Assembly (NCBI GenBank): GCA_036365515.1
Contig: CM070874.1
Span: 50,164,583-50,228,582, forward strand
Direction of reading: 5' to 3'
DNA length: 64,000 nt
From: Torymus aiolomorphi
Lineage: Eukaryota > Arthropoda > Insecta > Hymenoptera > Torymidae
This document shows, piece by piece, positions 48,480 through 58,482 of the stretch (position 1 is its first letter; each line of letters starts with the position of its first letter). A program made the translations under genes and the position numbers. Under the pieces are notes generated by a model. That model saw only the letters and a program-made list of their open reading frames with translations. It was not told the origin of the DNA and did not search any database.

Positions 48480-49105
48480 GTACGTGGTTTCAATGAGATA
48501 TGACAAGCTGATCTAGTGGATATATAGCCTTATGTGCTTGCGAAAATACAACGGCTATACATCTTACAATACGGCTATATATGCTTACAATTATCGATCT
48601 ATTCTCCAAGTGTGCATATGCTGCTCCTGTAAAACAACAGATTGTCGCTGATGTAACAGCAGCAATAGATTTTATCTTGCTACACGGTCGCAAAAAAAAA
48701 AAAAAAAAAAAATTACAGACCGATCGAAGCAAAAAATTTTACAATGCTACATTTCAAAATCTCATGCAATGTTATGATATTAATCTGTATTTGACGTACA
48801 GTAATCACAAAGCATCTATATGTGACCGTTTTAAGCATACACTCTAGCAGGTGTGGATGCAATCCAGCTTGCGTGAAAAGTATAAGGAGCTTGATGTCTT
48901 ATCTAATTTGCTAAAGATTTATAATAAAAGAAAAAGATCAGAGCACTGGAATGAAGCCAAAAGTATAATATTGGCCAATAAAGTAGAAGTACTTGCGAGG
49001 TTTTCTCGACAGATGAAAATAGTTAAAAAGCCAAAGTTTGAAATTAGAGAAAAAGTAAGGATGAACAAGATAAGGCAAGTATTCAAGGCGGGTCAAGTTC
49101 CGTAA
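48480..49105 (+). pseudogene. Polinton-type integrase remnant
   Basis: The frame from 48581 reads LTIIDLFSKCAYAAPVKQQ, LQTDRSKKFYN and SNHKASICDRFKHTL, the order of blocks in retroviral-type (DDE) integrases of Polintons. The same frame continues after one in-frame TAG (48845-48847) with a C-terminal part ending VRMNKIRQVFKAGQVP. Upstream of 48581 an out-of-frame QADLVD block holds the likely first catalytic aspartate. The second aspartate is in LQTD. The position expected to be the catalytic glutamate reads aspartate (CDRF). A run of 19 A at 48691-48709 encodes poly-lysine and is probably an expansion. Inactive copy. Confidence 0.75.
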
Positions 49106-49549
49106 CTGACGGAAATACTGTAGGAGATTATGCGAATAAAACACAATAAAACTTTAGTAATCTAACTTGACATATTATTTGACAATGTCTCAGAATCTGT
49201 GTCGTGCTATCTATGTAAAATTGCAACGGCAACTAACTGTACATCGTCAAGAAGCAAAACTCACTCCTTATCGACGTGTAGCAATACATTTCAGAATCTC
49301 TTTGATAACATATGAATACTTCTTTTTAAATAATTTAGAAATTACTTAAGTACATCTCATTACTTTTTGAATTTAGTTTTCAAATAAATTTTTATATAAA
49401 GATTACTATTTTGTTCTGTAACACGTTATGCACCTAATTGGTGAACAGAAATTTTTACAATTAGTAAAATTATAACCACTTGTCCGGTTACTTTTAAGGT
49501 AATGTGAAACCCTAATTTCAATATTTTTTAAATCAACATTCAAACGTTT

Positions 49550-49840
49550 ATTTGGAAAAAGACGGTTGTCAAGCGCTCCGCACACGTAAACACTATATTC
49601 AGAAAATTTTTTGAGTGATTTTATTAGCATTTTCGTTAGCTATGCTCGTTTGAAAAGTAGGTCAAATGCAGATTCCTACTTACTGACAGTACGATTTTTA
49701 TTTAATTAAATAAATTTTCATCATTTTTTTGGAAAAACACGTTTGTCAAGCGCTCCGTATATGTAAATACTATACTCACAATTTTTTTTGGATGATTCTA
49801 TTGGTATTTTCGTGAGATGTACTCGTTTGAAAAATAACGT
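49550..49840. repeat. Direct repeat, two copies about 178 bp apart
   Basis: 49550-49660 and 49728-49840 share TTGTCAAGCGCTCCG, GTAAAYACTATAYTCA and CTCGTTTGAAAARTA at the same spacing. Diverged duplicates of unknown family. Confidence 0.75.
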
Positions 49841-50059
49841 CGGTACTCACATCCCCTTAAGCCAAAAGTATATCGAGACATTACCATACATACGGAACAT
49901 AGTTTTTACTTTTTTTCGTGCGCAAAGCTCGATTTCGCACATGCTTGACTAAAAAAGCATGCGTTAAATCAAGCTTCGTACACGTCGTGTCAAAAAATAC
50001 TGTCCGATACACGAGTGGGACGGTAATTTTAACCTCTTGTGACCTTTTCACCTCGTCAA

Positions 50060-50335
50060 TCACTTTCATGCTCTAGTATCGAAATGTATTATTTCAAAAT
50101 GACGGGTGGAAAGTCCCAGTTTGCGCACGCAAGTGGATACTTTGCGCACGGAGTGTGGAAATAGTACATTACGACACGAGTGCGCAAAGTAGGTGATCCC
50201 CGCACAAACGGAGTTTGTCGCTCGAGCGAAGCGTGAGATGTTATCGGCACTTGTCTCTGACTCGGGTAAATACCTTATCCTCGCTCGGAATAGCTCATTT
50301 TTGTTTCCCTTATTGCACAATGTACTATTCCTCCC
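50060..50335. repeat. CpG-rich cassettes of the AGTACATT family
   Basis: GTATCGAAATGTATTATTTC, AAATAGTACATTACGACACG and the right end TATTGCACAATGTACTATT recall the ends of the cassettes at 4.9, 14.6, 32.7 and 53.05 kb. Inside is a GCTCGAGCGAAGCG-type core. Two or three overlapping cassettes are likely. Confidence 0.55.
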
Positions 50336-50453
50336 GCTGTTCAGTAGACGCTGAAAATGTTCGATTTTCTGCCGCGAAGGAAGATCATAGCAATGAAGGT
50401 GTGAATTACTATTGAAGCTAGCCTTCGATAGTAGACTGAGCAAAATTACTTTT

Positions 50454-50507
50454 GTATGTGTGTGTGTGGGTGTGGGTAGCTGTAGGTGTGGGCGTTTGTG
50501 TGTGTGT

Positions 50508-50560
<53 letters not shown>
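50454..50560. repeat. (TG)n microsatellite, interrupted
   Basis: Imperfect TG units, then about 20 perfect units. Confidence 0.92.
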
Positions 50561-52269
50561 ACGATCTCGATCATTAGTAAGTGGAGGAAGTAAGAAGCTT
50601 CTCGCCAGCCGCTAGTTTCATCGTTTTGCTTTGCACCGGCTTCCTAATTGTATCACTATCAAGAATGATATATTTATTTTATATTAATTTGATATCCCTG
50701 TATAAAATGAGTTGCTCATTAGAGCTTAAACAATAAATAACTAATCATTATCAACAAGTATCGAGCGTCTGGTATTTATTTACTTGCCCTTCAACAATTA
50801 CTTTATTAATCTATTTTTTGTGTATAGATGATCCCAAAGAAACAAGCGACAGCGACATGTTTCTCAATTCACTTTCACGTTCAAATTTCAAAGTTATTAT
50901 CAACTCCATCATCTACTTCATTTCGTATCGTTTTCATATTCGCTTCACATCAGTGTTGTTGGTTTAAGTTTTTTCATCGGACGGCCCAAGTTAATTCCAT
51001 TCTCAACGAGGTCCTCTGAACAACCAATACTTTCATTCTTATCACAATGTCAACTGAAACAACCAATACTTTCATTCTTATCACAATAATCAGCGTCTTT
51101 TGGGTGAGATTATATCAATTTTAATCTTTTTTTTTCAATTCACCATTTTAAACTAATCCTACTGAAAGAGATTAGCTGGGTTACATTGGACTGAGTGCGG
51201 AACTACGGGGTGGTTTTTTGGCCAATGGACCTAGCAGATGCCATTTTCTTCACGGTATCTGGGGGTGTCAACGACCCGTCACTGTGGCCCCCAAATCTTG
51301 GTTCATATCATAAGACACATTCTTAATAAGTTCGGAAAGATTTTAAACGCATCATCACTCTCGACCTTCAGTCACCCCCCCCCCCCCCCCTTTTCATTTA
51401 ATTGCATGCACTTTCCAAATCGAGCAGCCTGTACCACTCGGTAAAGTAGATTGAAGTTTCTCAAAGAAATGTTGTAGAAGCTCTCAAGAAATTGCACGTT
51501 TTGATAAATCTGTGCGTCATCGAGTGTTATATTTCGTTCTAGAACATTTGATGAGGTCATCGCAAATAGGAGTGGAGGCAGAAACTTCTAGAAAGATCGA
51601 TGACCCTATACCTACAGGTGTGCAGGAGTATGACTGCACGCAGGTCCACGTCGGCTGGAGAATTCTACGACATTATATCAGCATATTTCATCATTAAACT
51701 TTCCAGAATCTTTATCTCTATCAATCTCTATTATACAAAAACAAGCATCCCTGTAAATATTTAAATATGCTTTGCTGACAAGCTGATCGTATCTCGTTTC
51801 ATCATGAAGAGAAGAAAAAATGGTAAAATGTTATATATAACGTGCTACCTTGTAAAAATTTTATCACATTGCAATAGGAAATTGAAGATTTGTTTAGATT
51901 GAAATTATTAGTCTTATAAGTTTTGTAATTCTGCTGCAGAACATAATATTAATCATGTTCCATATCAACATCTTGACGTTTTGCTTATCTTCGATAGTAA
52001 CTCAACACAATTTATACGTACATTTATTACATTAAAAAATCAACACTGAAAACAAAAAGTAGTATATAAAAGATATAAAATTTATCACTGTTATTAGATT
52101 CATAATTTTCGGGGTCAGGCCGAGTAGTTGAAAAGAATGCTATACTCTGTCGCGCACACGCCTCCTTCAAAATAAATATTAATTCGAATTTCTTTCGCCT
52201 TCACTTTTCCCACATACCGCTCCTCAAAACTTTCTCTCACATCTCTCTATATTCTTCTCTGGGCCCCCT

Positions 52270-52270
<1 letters not shown>
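50561..52270. other. Non-coding stretch
   Basis: It includes a tandem duplication of about 37 bp (51019-51087, core ACAACCAATACTTTCATTCT) and a run of 16 C (51375-51390). No gene recognised. Confidence 0.45.

Positions 52271-52329
<59 letters not shown>
52271..52329. repeat. (CT)n microsatellite
   Basis: About 29 CT units. Confidence 0.95.
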
Positions 52330-52331
<2 letters not shown>

Positions 52332-53144
52332 GTGGAAGAACTTACCTAACACAAAGTCCTAAAACTTTCAGCAATGTCTTATTCGCAGTCGGTGCTGTAC
52401 ACCCGTGTGCTTGGCGACCTACCTATACCCGCCTGCCGGAGGGCGTCGCGTGAGAAACTCCCTTGTCGATAAGTTCTTGTTATCGTCGCTTTACAGGAGT
52501 AGGGGCTGCGGAGAGACTGCGCGCATTCTCTATACGTGCGCGCGCATGCATATGCCGATCACCTATTATGTAAAATTAATCGCGTTCGCAGAAGTCAACG
52601 ATAAACTTCACTCTGATGTTTAGCACACAGCGCAGAACTAACTTTAAGTTGTATTGTATGAGGGGTCTGGACTTCCGGTTCCGGCTTGGTGGTCGTGGTA
52701 AACGGTGCGTCGATCCGAAGCTCAGTTTATGAATAAATATTGGTTCTTTGCAGGGCCGCTGACGAGAAAATGTAAACACATGCACACATACCACTCACAC
52801 CTCTATGTCGGTAATTTCTCAAAATGATATAATTTTTTTGACATTTTATTTTTATCATATGCATACTATGGGTAAATATGCATTTTATACACATGGAAAA
52901 CAGTTGTAAAATCAAATTTTCGCGTATTATGTCACAAAATATCGTATGCAACACATGCGTACCTTTTACACACTCGTAGCGACTGATACTACGATTACCG
53001 ACATACTGATTTGATGGCTACCCGTCTGCAAAATCCTTTTTTTCACACTTGTTGCATAATATACTATTATTGCACTGGTTCTAAAAAAAGGCTAGATACT
53101 GGAATAATGGTTGAAAAATATTTTTAGAAAAAAAAGAAACAAAT
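52330..53144. other. Non-coding spacer
   Basis: A GC-richer block at 52380-52560 has no recognisable product. Near 53050 a TTGTTGCATAATATACTA end of the AGTACATT family is visible. Confidence 0.4.
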
Positions 53145-53221
53145 ATTAAGGAACTCTAAAATAACTGTGTATAACGGTTGGTTTACGAGTCAATTTATTG
53201 TTATTAAAAATATATAACAAC

Positions 53222-53255
53222 GACGTTTCGGTGGCTAGTTTGCCACCCTCATCAG
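53222..53255 (-). ncRNA. Hammerhead-like ribozyme motif, left arm
   Basis: On the minus strand: CTGATGA, then a hairpin GGTGGC-AAACTA-GCCACC with one extra G, then GAAA and CGTC. These are the conserved hammerhead core pieces in order. Stem I pairing is weak and stem III would be only ACGU, which could pair between two copies. Penelope elements are known to carry such motifs in their terminal repeats; activity here is unproven. Confidence 0.65.
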
Positions 53256-53795
53256 ATCTACAAATTATTGAAAAACAATTATGGACACACTATTTTATAC
53301 AAACAATTATATTATTATTAGCCAAATCGACTACTACCTTTAGTTATAACAATTTAATCATAATACCCAAACCAGGTTCGTCATATACATACTGTTTGTA
53401 GCCATAAAACATTAGAAACAATATTAAACATCAAAAATAAACAAATTATTGCTGAAAAGTTGAAACAATTATATAAAATGTCATCATGATCTCACCTCGT
53501 AAAAACATTTATTAATTTAAGATAGACAAATTAATAACCTTAATATCAATATATGTAATGTATAAACGCATAAATCCATAGCACAAAAATACATAATTCA
53601 ATAATAAAAAATTAAAAAAATTATCACAGTTACGAGAATACTACGAATGACTAGAAAGTTTACAATCAGATCGAAACAAAGCGTAATCTATGTGTATAAT
53701 CAAGTACTATTAATCAATATACTATCGGTAATACAGGAATTTCTATTGCCTTCATCAGAATACCGTATATTAAATGAAATTTAAATAAGGTGGTA

Positions 53796-54023
53796 TCATT
53801 GTGACTTTTTTACACTATTATTTTTTAATCTATTTATAATGGGAGCGTAACTACTATGTAATTTTTTTGTGTCCTCTTTCTTATTAATGGAATTGGTTTG
53901 TAAATGAATATGGATCATTTCAGACAATGTTCTTCTATGCCAATTAGTTTCTCTATCAAGTATTTCAAAATTTTCGAAGTCAAACAAATGGGATTCATTT
54001 TTCATGTGCGTATTAATCACCAA
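53796..54023 (-). pseudogene. Penelope GIY-YIG endonuclease C-terminus, left copy
   Basis: The frame contains MKNESHLFDFENFEILDRET and RRTLSEMIHIHLQTNSIN, the C-terminal half of the GIY-YIG endonuclease domain in Penelope-like retroelements (the conserved glutamate lies in SEMIHI). It ends at a normal stop shared with the right copy. The upstream part is displaced by a solo LTR (54024-54278) inserted within the codons, and the reverse transcriptase is absent. One residue differs from the right copy near the end (SYAP versus SYSP). Confidence 0.8.
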
Positions 54024-54278
54024 TGTGGTGTGCTGTGAGAAAGGGTTTTAGGAGGCGCTTCAATAATGAAAGAACACAGATGTAGGTTGCTTAAATGTAT
54101 ATTCAACTAACAGTGTCTACAAGTGAGCTCTGGCCACGAGGCCTGCCGTCGGCACAGTGGTCGTCTCGCAGGCCTGGCCCGCACCGCTCCTCTCGCTGTC
54201 CACATGTACGTGCTTGATAGCACTGTGTTGTGCCCGCCCGTGTATGAGTGTGTATGAGCCGCTGCTCAGTACACTACA
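54024..54278. mobile_element. Solo LTR inserted in the left Penelope arm
   Basis: A 255-bp insertion begins TGTGGTG and ends CACTACA, a short near-perfect inverted pair. It is flanked by ACCAA on both sides (54019-54023 and 54279-54283). The right arm has the uninterrupted site, so the boundaries are exact. Ends of the TGT...ACA type with a 5-bp duplication fit a solo LTR of a Gypsy- or BEL-type retrotransposon. It postdates the inverted duplication or was absent from the copied arm. Confidence 0.8.
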
Positions 54279-54346
54279 ACCAATGTAGCGTCATTCTTTT
54301 TTGTATTACGTTTGTGTTCTGAAATTCGAGTATAAACTGTTCTTTA

Positions 54347-54585
54347 TACCACTCTAACCTCAAAATCACAACTTTGATATGATTTTTCGGCGCTCGTGGT
54401 AAAAAATACCGTTCGAAACTATAGTGCGAAGTCGATTATTTAGGTGGTGTGCGTATTACTCATTTCGCTCGTGCAAAAAGTCACACCACCTAAATACTCG
54501 ACTTACGCACTAGTTTCGAACGGTATTTTATACCACGAGCGCCGAAAAATCATATCAAAGTTGTGATTTTGAGGTTAGAGTGGTA
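54347..54585. repeat. Foldback cassette at the Penelope dyad centre
   Basis: A palindrome: TACCACTCTAACCTCAAAAT ... and its complement, with arms of about 115 bases. It is the most complete member of the family at 4921-5668 and 14650. Both Penelope copies are truncated at exactly its edges, within the GIY-YIG frame. Confidence 0.9.
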
Positions 54586-54591
54586 TAAAGA

Positions 54592-54876
54592 ATAGTTTAT
54601 ACTCGAATTTCAGAACAAAAACGGAATACAAAAAAGAATGATGCTACATTGGTGATTAATACACACATGAAAAATGAATCCCATTTGTTTGACTTCGAAA
54701 ATTTTGAAATACTTGATAGAGAAACTAATTGGCATAGAAGAACATTGTCTGAAATGATCCATATTCATTTACAAACCAATTCCATTAATAAGAAAGAGGA
54801 CACAAAAAAGTTACATAGTAGTTACTCTCCCATTATAAATAGATTAAAAAATAATAGTGTAAAAAAGTCACAATGA
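54592..54876 (+). pseudogene. Penelope GIY-YIG endonuclease C-terminus, right copy
   Basis: The frame is open from the foldback edge (VYTRISEQKRNTKKNDATLV) through HMKNESHLFDFENFEILDRE to the stop, about 95 codons. It is the uninterrupted counterpart of the left copy. The GIY-YIG motif itself and the reverse transcriptase lie beyond the truncation and are missing. The listed start at 54649 is not an ATG, so no genuine start exists in this fragment. Confidence 0.82.
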
Positions 54877-55460
54877 TACCCCTTATTTAAATTTCATTTA
54901 ATATACGGTATTCTGATGAAGGCAATAGAAATTCCTGTATTACCGATAGTATATTGATTAATAGTACTTGATTATACACATAGATTACGCTTTGTTTCGA
55001 TCTGATTGTAAACTTTCTAGTCATTCGTAGTATTCTCGTAACTGTGATAAGTGATATGGTGATATGGCTGTACGTAACCTTTGTGCAATATTTAATTTTT
55101 TTAATTTTTTATTATTGAATTATGTATTTTTGTGCTATGGGTTTATGCGTTTATACATTACATATATTGATATTAAGGTTATTAATTTGTCTATCTTAAA
55201 TTAATAAATGTTTTTACGAGGTGAGATCATGATGACTTTTTATATAATTGTTTCAACTTTTCAGCAATAATTTGTTTATTTTTGATGTTTAATATTGTTT
55301 CTAATGTTTTATAGCTACAAACAGTATGTATATGACGAACCTGGTTTGGGTATTATGATTAAATTGTTATAATTAAAGGTAGTAGTCGATTTGGCTAATA
55401 ATAGTATAATTGTTTGTATAAAATAGTGTGTCCATAATTTTTTTTCAATAATTTGTAGAT

Positions 55461-55494
55461 CTGATGAGGGTGGCAAACTAGCCACCGAAACGTC
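55461..55494 (+). ncRNA. Hammerhead-like ribozyme motif, right arm
   Basis: CTGATGA (55461-55467), a GGTGGC/GCCACC stem (55469-55486) with an extra G, GAAA (55487-55490) and CGTC. Identical to the left-arm motif over the core, with a difference just downstream (GTTTTT versus GTTGTT). Weak stem I, as on the left. Confidence 0.65.
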
Positions 55495-55799
55495 GTTTTT
55501 ATATATTTTTAATAACAATAAATTGACTCGTAAATCAACCGTTATACACAGTTATTTTTTAATACTACACGAGTGTTTGGATAATATCAAAATTAAGGAA
55601 CTCTTTTCAATTAAATGAGTCGATTTTTTTGTTTGTAACCAAAACAAGATATTTAGATTTTAGTTTTTCCAATATTTTTATCTTAGAGGTAAAATTATTA
55701 AATGAAATGCAACTGCTTTAAGAGTTCTTAATTAACTATATTTAATTTTTTTAAACTATATTTTATTTTGTTTATAGTTTTTCACTTACTATTAAAAAT

Positions 55800-56260
55800 C
55801 TGTGCCAATTTACTGGCACGTAGCTTCCTCAAACTTAATTCACTGATTCCTTTAATTAATTTTTAATGCTAAAATTTAAAATTGTCACACCAATTTATGA
55901 CATAATTCTAATTTCATTAATTTATGAAGATTAAGAATTGTTTAGTCGGTTACATAACTACATGTAGATTACATATTATATGTCTTTTACTTTCTTAAAA
56001 ATATTAAACGGGCCAAGGTATCTACTTTATGGTGGTGTGGAAAGGGTACCAAACATTATTATAAAAATATTTGTACAGTAACAATAATTTTTATTTTATT
56101 TAGACCAAATTTTATGCCAATATTTAATGTTATTACAACAATTTATTACATAATTGTAATTTCATTCATGTATGGAGATAAAAAAGTCAAATTATTTTAA
56201 TACGTTCAACACAAACCGCGTACCTAACCGACTGAACCACTGCAACCTACCTGTTATTTT
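55800..56260. repeat. Repeat with internal duplication and tRNA-like half
   Basis: It begins with the dispersed GTGCCAAT... module (55801-55830, minus). 55887-55935 and 56137-56185 are direct repeats (ACAATTTAT.ACATAATT.TAATTTCAT). At 56190-56245 the minus strand has GTGGTTCAGTCGGTTAGGTA, a tRNA-like A-box region with a lost B box, as at 46.33 kb. Confidence 0.5.
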
Positions 56261-56384
56261 ATTCAGTTTTTATGTATAATTTAAAAATGACTATAGATGG
56301 ATATCTAATTTAAAAATGACTATAGATTTAAAATATATTCATGTCATATTAATTAATTGTAATCTTAACTTCAAAACCTTTTGA

Positions 56385-56955
56385 AATTGCCAAATAACCT
56401 TTACTTCAAATCACAGTTTCTTGATGAAATTTTACACATATATTGTTATATATTATAACGTTTATACAAAAAGCCATTCTTGATAAATTACGATTTAAAA
56501 AAAAAGCTAAAAGAATGTTAACTTTAAATATCACTGAAATACATAAAACAATCCTTTAACCCAAAGAACTAATACAATAAATATACAAACTCTACATCTC
56601 TACGAAAGTTCAAAGCGATTAAACCAATTTTACTCTAGTTATTGTTCGACAAAAAAAAAATCACTTTTAAAAATACCAACATTTCACATATCAAATATCT
56701 CAAAAAGTAATCATATGATCTTTATAAAAATTTACACATATTTGTCCCCTGTTACATACAAAATTGGTTACAAATTTCAAGCTGATACATAAAACTGGTC
56801 TTGAGAAATTACGATTTGAAAAAAGGTTTAAAAAATTTCAAATCTCAAATATTTCTGAAATTTATGGACCAATCCTTTTGCCCAAAGAACTCCACTAAAT
56901 TTTAAAAAGATTAAAACCATTTTACTCAAGTTATAATGTAACAAAAAAAAATCAA
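56385..56955. repeat. Diverged tandem pair, unit about 290 bp
   Basis: Two units (about 56385-56660 and 56690-56955) share in order TTTACACATAT, GATAAATTACGATTTA / GAGAAATTACGATTTG, ATTTCTGAAAT / ATCACTGAAAT, CAATCCTTT.ACCCAAAGAAC and CCAATTTTACTCTAGTTAT. Unknown family; noncoding. Confidence 0.7.
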
Positions 56956-57807
56956 TTGCTTCCTTAACGAGGAAGCTTTGTAAAAGTGCAAAACAATTTT
57001 GAGACAAAAAATTTTTAGAAACATGTTTTAAGACCCAATATTTTTTATATTTTGATGTTACAGCCAGTATTACTTAACATAATAAATTTTTATTGAAAGG
57101 CCTTTAAATTACCTATGCATTTTCTTTTTTTAATATTTGAATTATCTTTAGTCTGTCATTTATTATTAATAAAAATATGGTTTATACTTCTTTAATTAAT
57201 TTCTAAAAAAATATTTTATGTAACAACCCTAATTTACCACTAACTATTTTATTTAAATAACCGATATGATTATTTCATACATCGATAAAATTAGTTTCTA
57301 TGTTAACCGTTAGGCGGCATTTTATGATTCACTAACAAAAACATCCGTCGTATTTATATATTGATTGATCGCATAAGTGTAAATATGTTCTAATTCTTTA
57401 CTTTCAGAAATGTAACATCAATTCTTTTGCTAAGTAAACAGGGGCTATGCTCTTGCTCTCTCAGTGCTGTGTAGCTTGCTTATATGAGGCACAGTGCTGA
57501 GGTGTGAGAAGTACCTCTGTCACATCTGAGAGTAGATAAGAAGCCATACATTGATTAGTTTTTCTCTCTTTATTCTTTTCAATAAACTAATTGTAAGATT
57601 TTTTTTGTTTTGAAAACCTAATTGGTTTTGTTTCACGAATTATTTCTCCCTACTAAGATCCAAAAGAAAGTAAATTTCTTTCCCCTTATCCTGAACCTAT
57701 ATAAATTAATTTCTTTATTAGAAATCTTGTCTGTTACAACCACTTATTACACTTATCGAGTACAACATTGCGTTAACCTTTCAAGAGATTATCTTCATTT
57801 GTTTTCA
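56956..57807. other. Non-coding spacer, possible LTR-like part
   Basis: At 57410-57600 a TATATGAG and a downstream AATAAA give an LTR-like layout, but no termini or duplication were found. Nothing else recognised. Confidence 0.3.
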
Positions 57808-58482
57808 AGAAAAAAATTATTTTAGAAAAGAAGTGCTTTTTCGTTCTCATGCGATAATAGGAGTAAAAATGAATCAATTGTCCTGAAATTTGGCACAGAG
57901 AGCTTTTTTATATCTTCGAACCGAGTTCGAGAAATTTTTGAAAAATAAAAAGTTAAAGTTAATTTTTTAAAATAAGTTTGAAAAAAAAATATGTAAAATA
58001 ATAACATATACGTTGATAGATAACAATTAGTTACCGATATACTGATGTAAACAATCAATGTACTAGAACAATAACTTTAGTTTGAGGAAGCTGATTGCCA
58101 ATGAATTAGCAGCGGTTTTTTTGTCTACACACGCACGCGCTCAACACATGCACGCACGCATGCATGCACTCACGCACGCACACACGCACACACACACATA
58201 CATACGTATATCCACACGGATATTTCTTGAAAATGGGGTATTTCGATTCATCATGTGTTAAATAATATTATCATCATGTTGGTTTAAAAATTTGTTTTAC
58301 CATCACAAAGCTTCCTCTGTTAGAAAGCAAAGATGTCTCATTTCCAACTTTGATCTGTTAAAATTTCAAGATGTCTGTATTTCTTTTCAGAAAAAGATTA
58401 TTTTATAAAAGAATGTTTCGTTGCGAGCTATAATAGGAGTAAAATCAACCTATCCTTACGAAATTTCACACGGAGGTAGGAT
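57808..58482. repeat. Direct repeat, two copies about 578 bp apart
   Basis: 57808-57900 and 58386-58480 share AAAAAATTATTTTAGAAAAG-like, ATAATAGGAGTAAAA and GAAATTTSRCACRGAG at the same spacing. Between them are another GTGCCAAT-type module (58086-58121) and a CA/CG-rich microsatellite (58126-58200). Confidence 0.65.

Larger units (their letters stand above)
47164..49345. mobile_element. Polinton/Maverick remnant
   Basis: Two kinds of gene remains typical of Polintons lie within 2.2 kb: a virion-associated-type protein on the minus strand (47164-47660) and a retroviral-type integrase on the plus strand (48480-49105). All are broken. No DNA polymerase B, ATPase, protease or long terminal inverted repeats were found, so most of a normal 15-20-kb element is missing. 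Frames at 47676-47879 (-) and 47994-48227 (+) may be further remains, but I cannot identify them. Confidence 0.65.
53145..55604. mobile_element. Penelope-like element, inverted dimer of truncated copies
   Basis: The left arm (53161-54345) is the reverse complement of the right arm (54587-55556), apart from a 260-bp insertion (54024-54283) in the left and about 45 bases near 55045-55090 in the right. Each arm encodes the C-terminus of a GIY-YIG endonuclease and has a hammerhead-like motif beyond the stop codon. The dyad centre is a foldback cassette (54347-54585). The whole is flanked by a 13-bp direct repeat ATTAAGGAACTCT (53145-53157 and 55592-55604), with about 35 extra bases before the right copy. 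Penelope elements are known for inverted or tandem partial copies and variable target duplications. Confidence 0.85.

Noticed and set aside
53796..54876. Two independent host genes in inverted orientation
   Set aside because: Both frames match the Penelope GIY-YIG tail, lack genuine starts, and lie in arms of one inverted repeat with ribozyme-like motifs.
57410..57610. Solo LTR
   Set aside because: TATA-like and AATAAA signals are present, but no matching TG...CA ends with a target duplication could be found.
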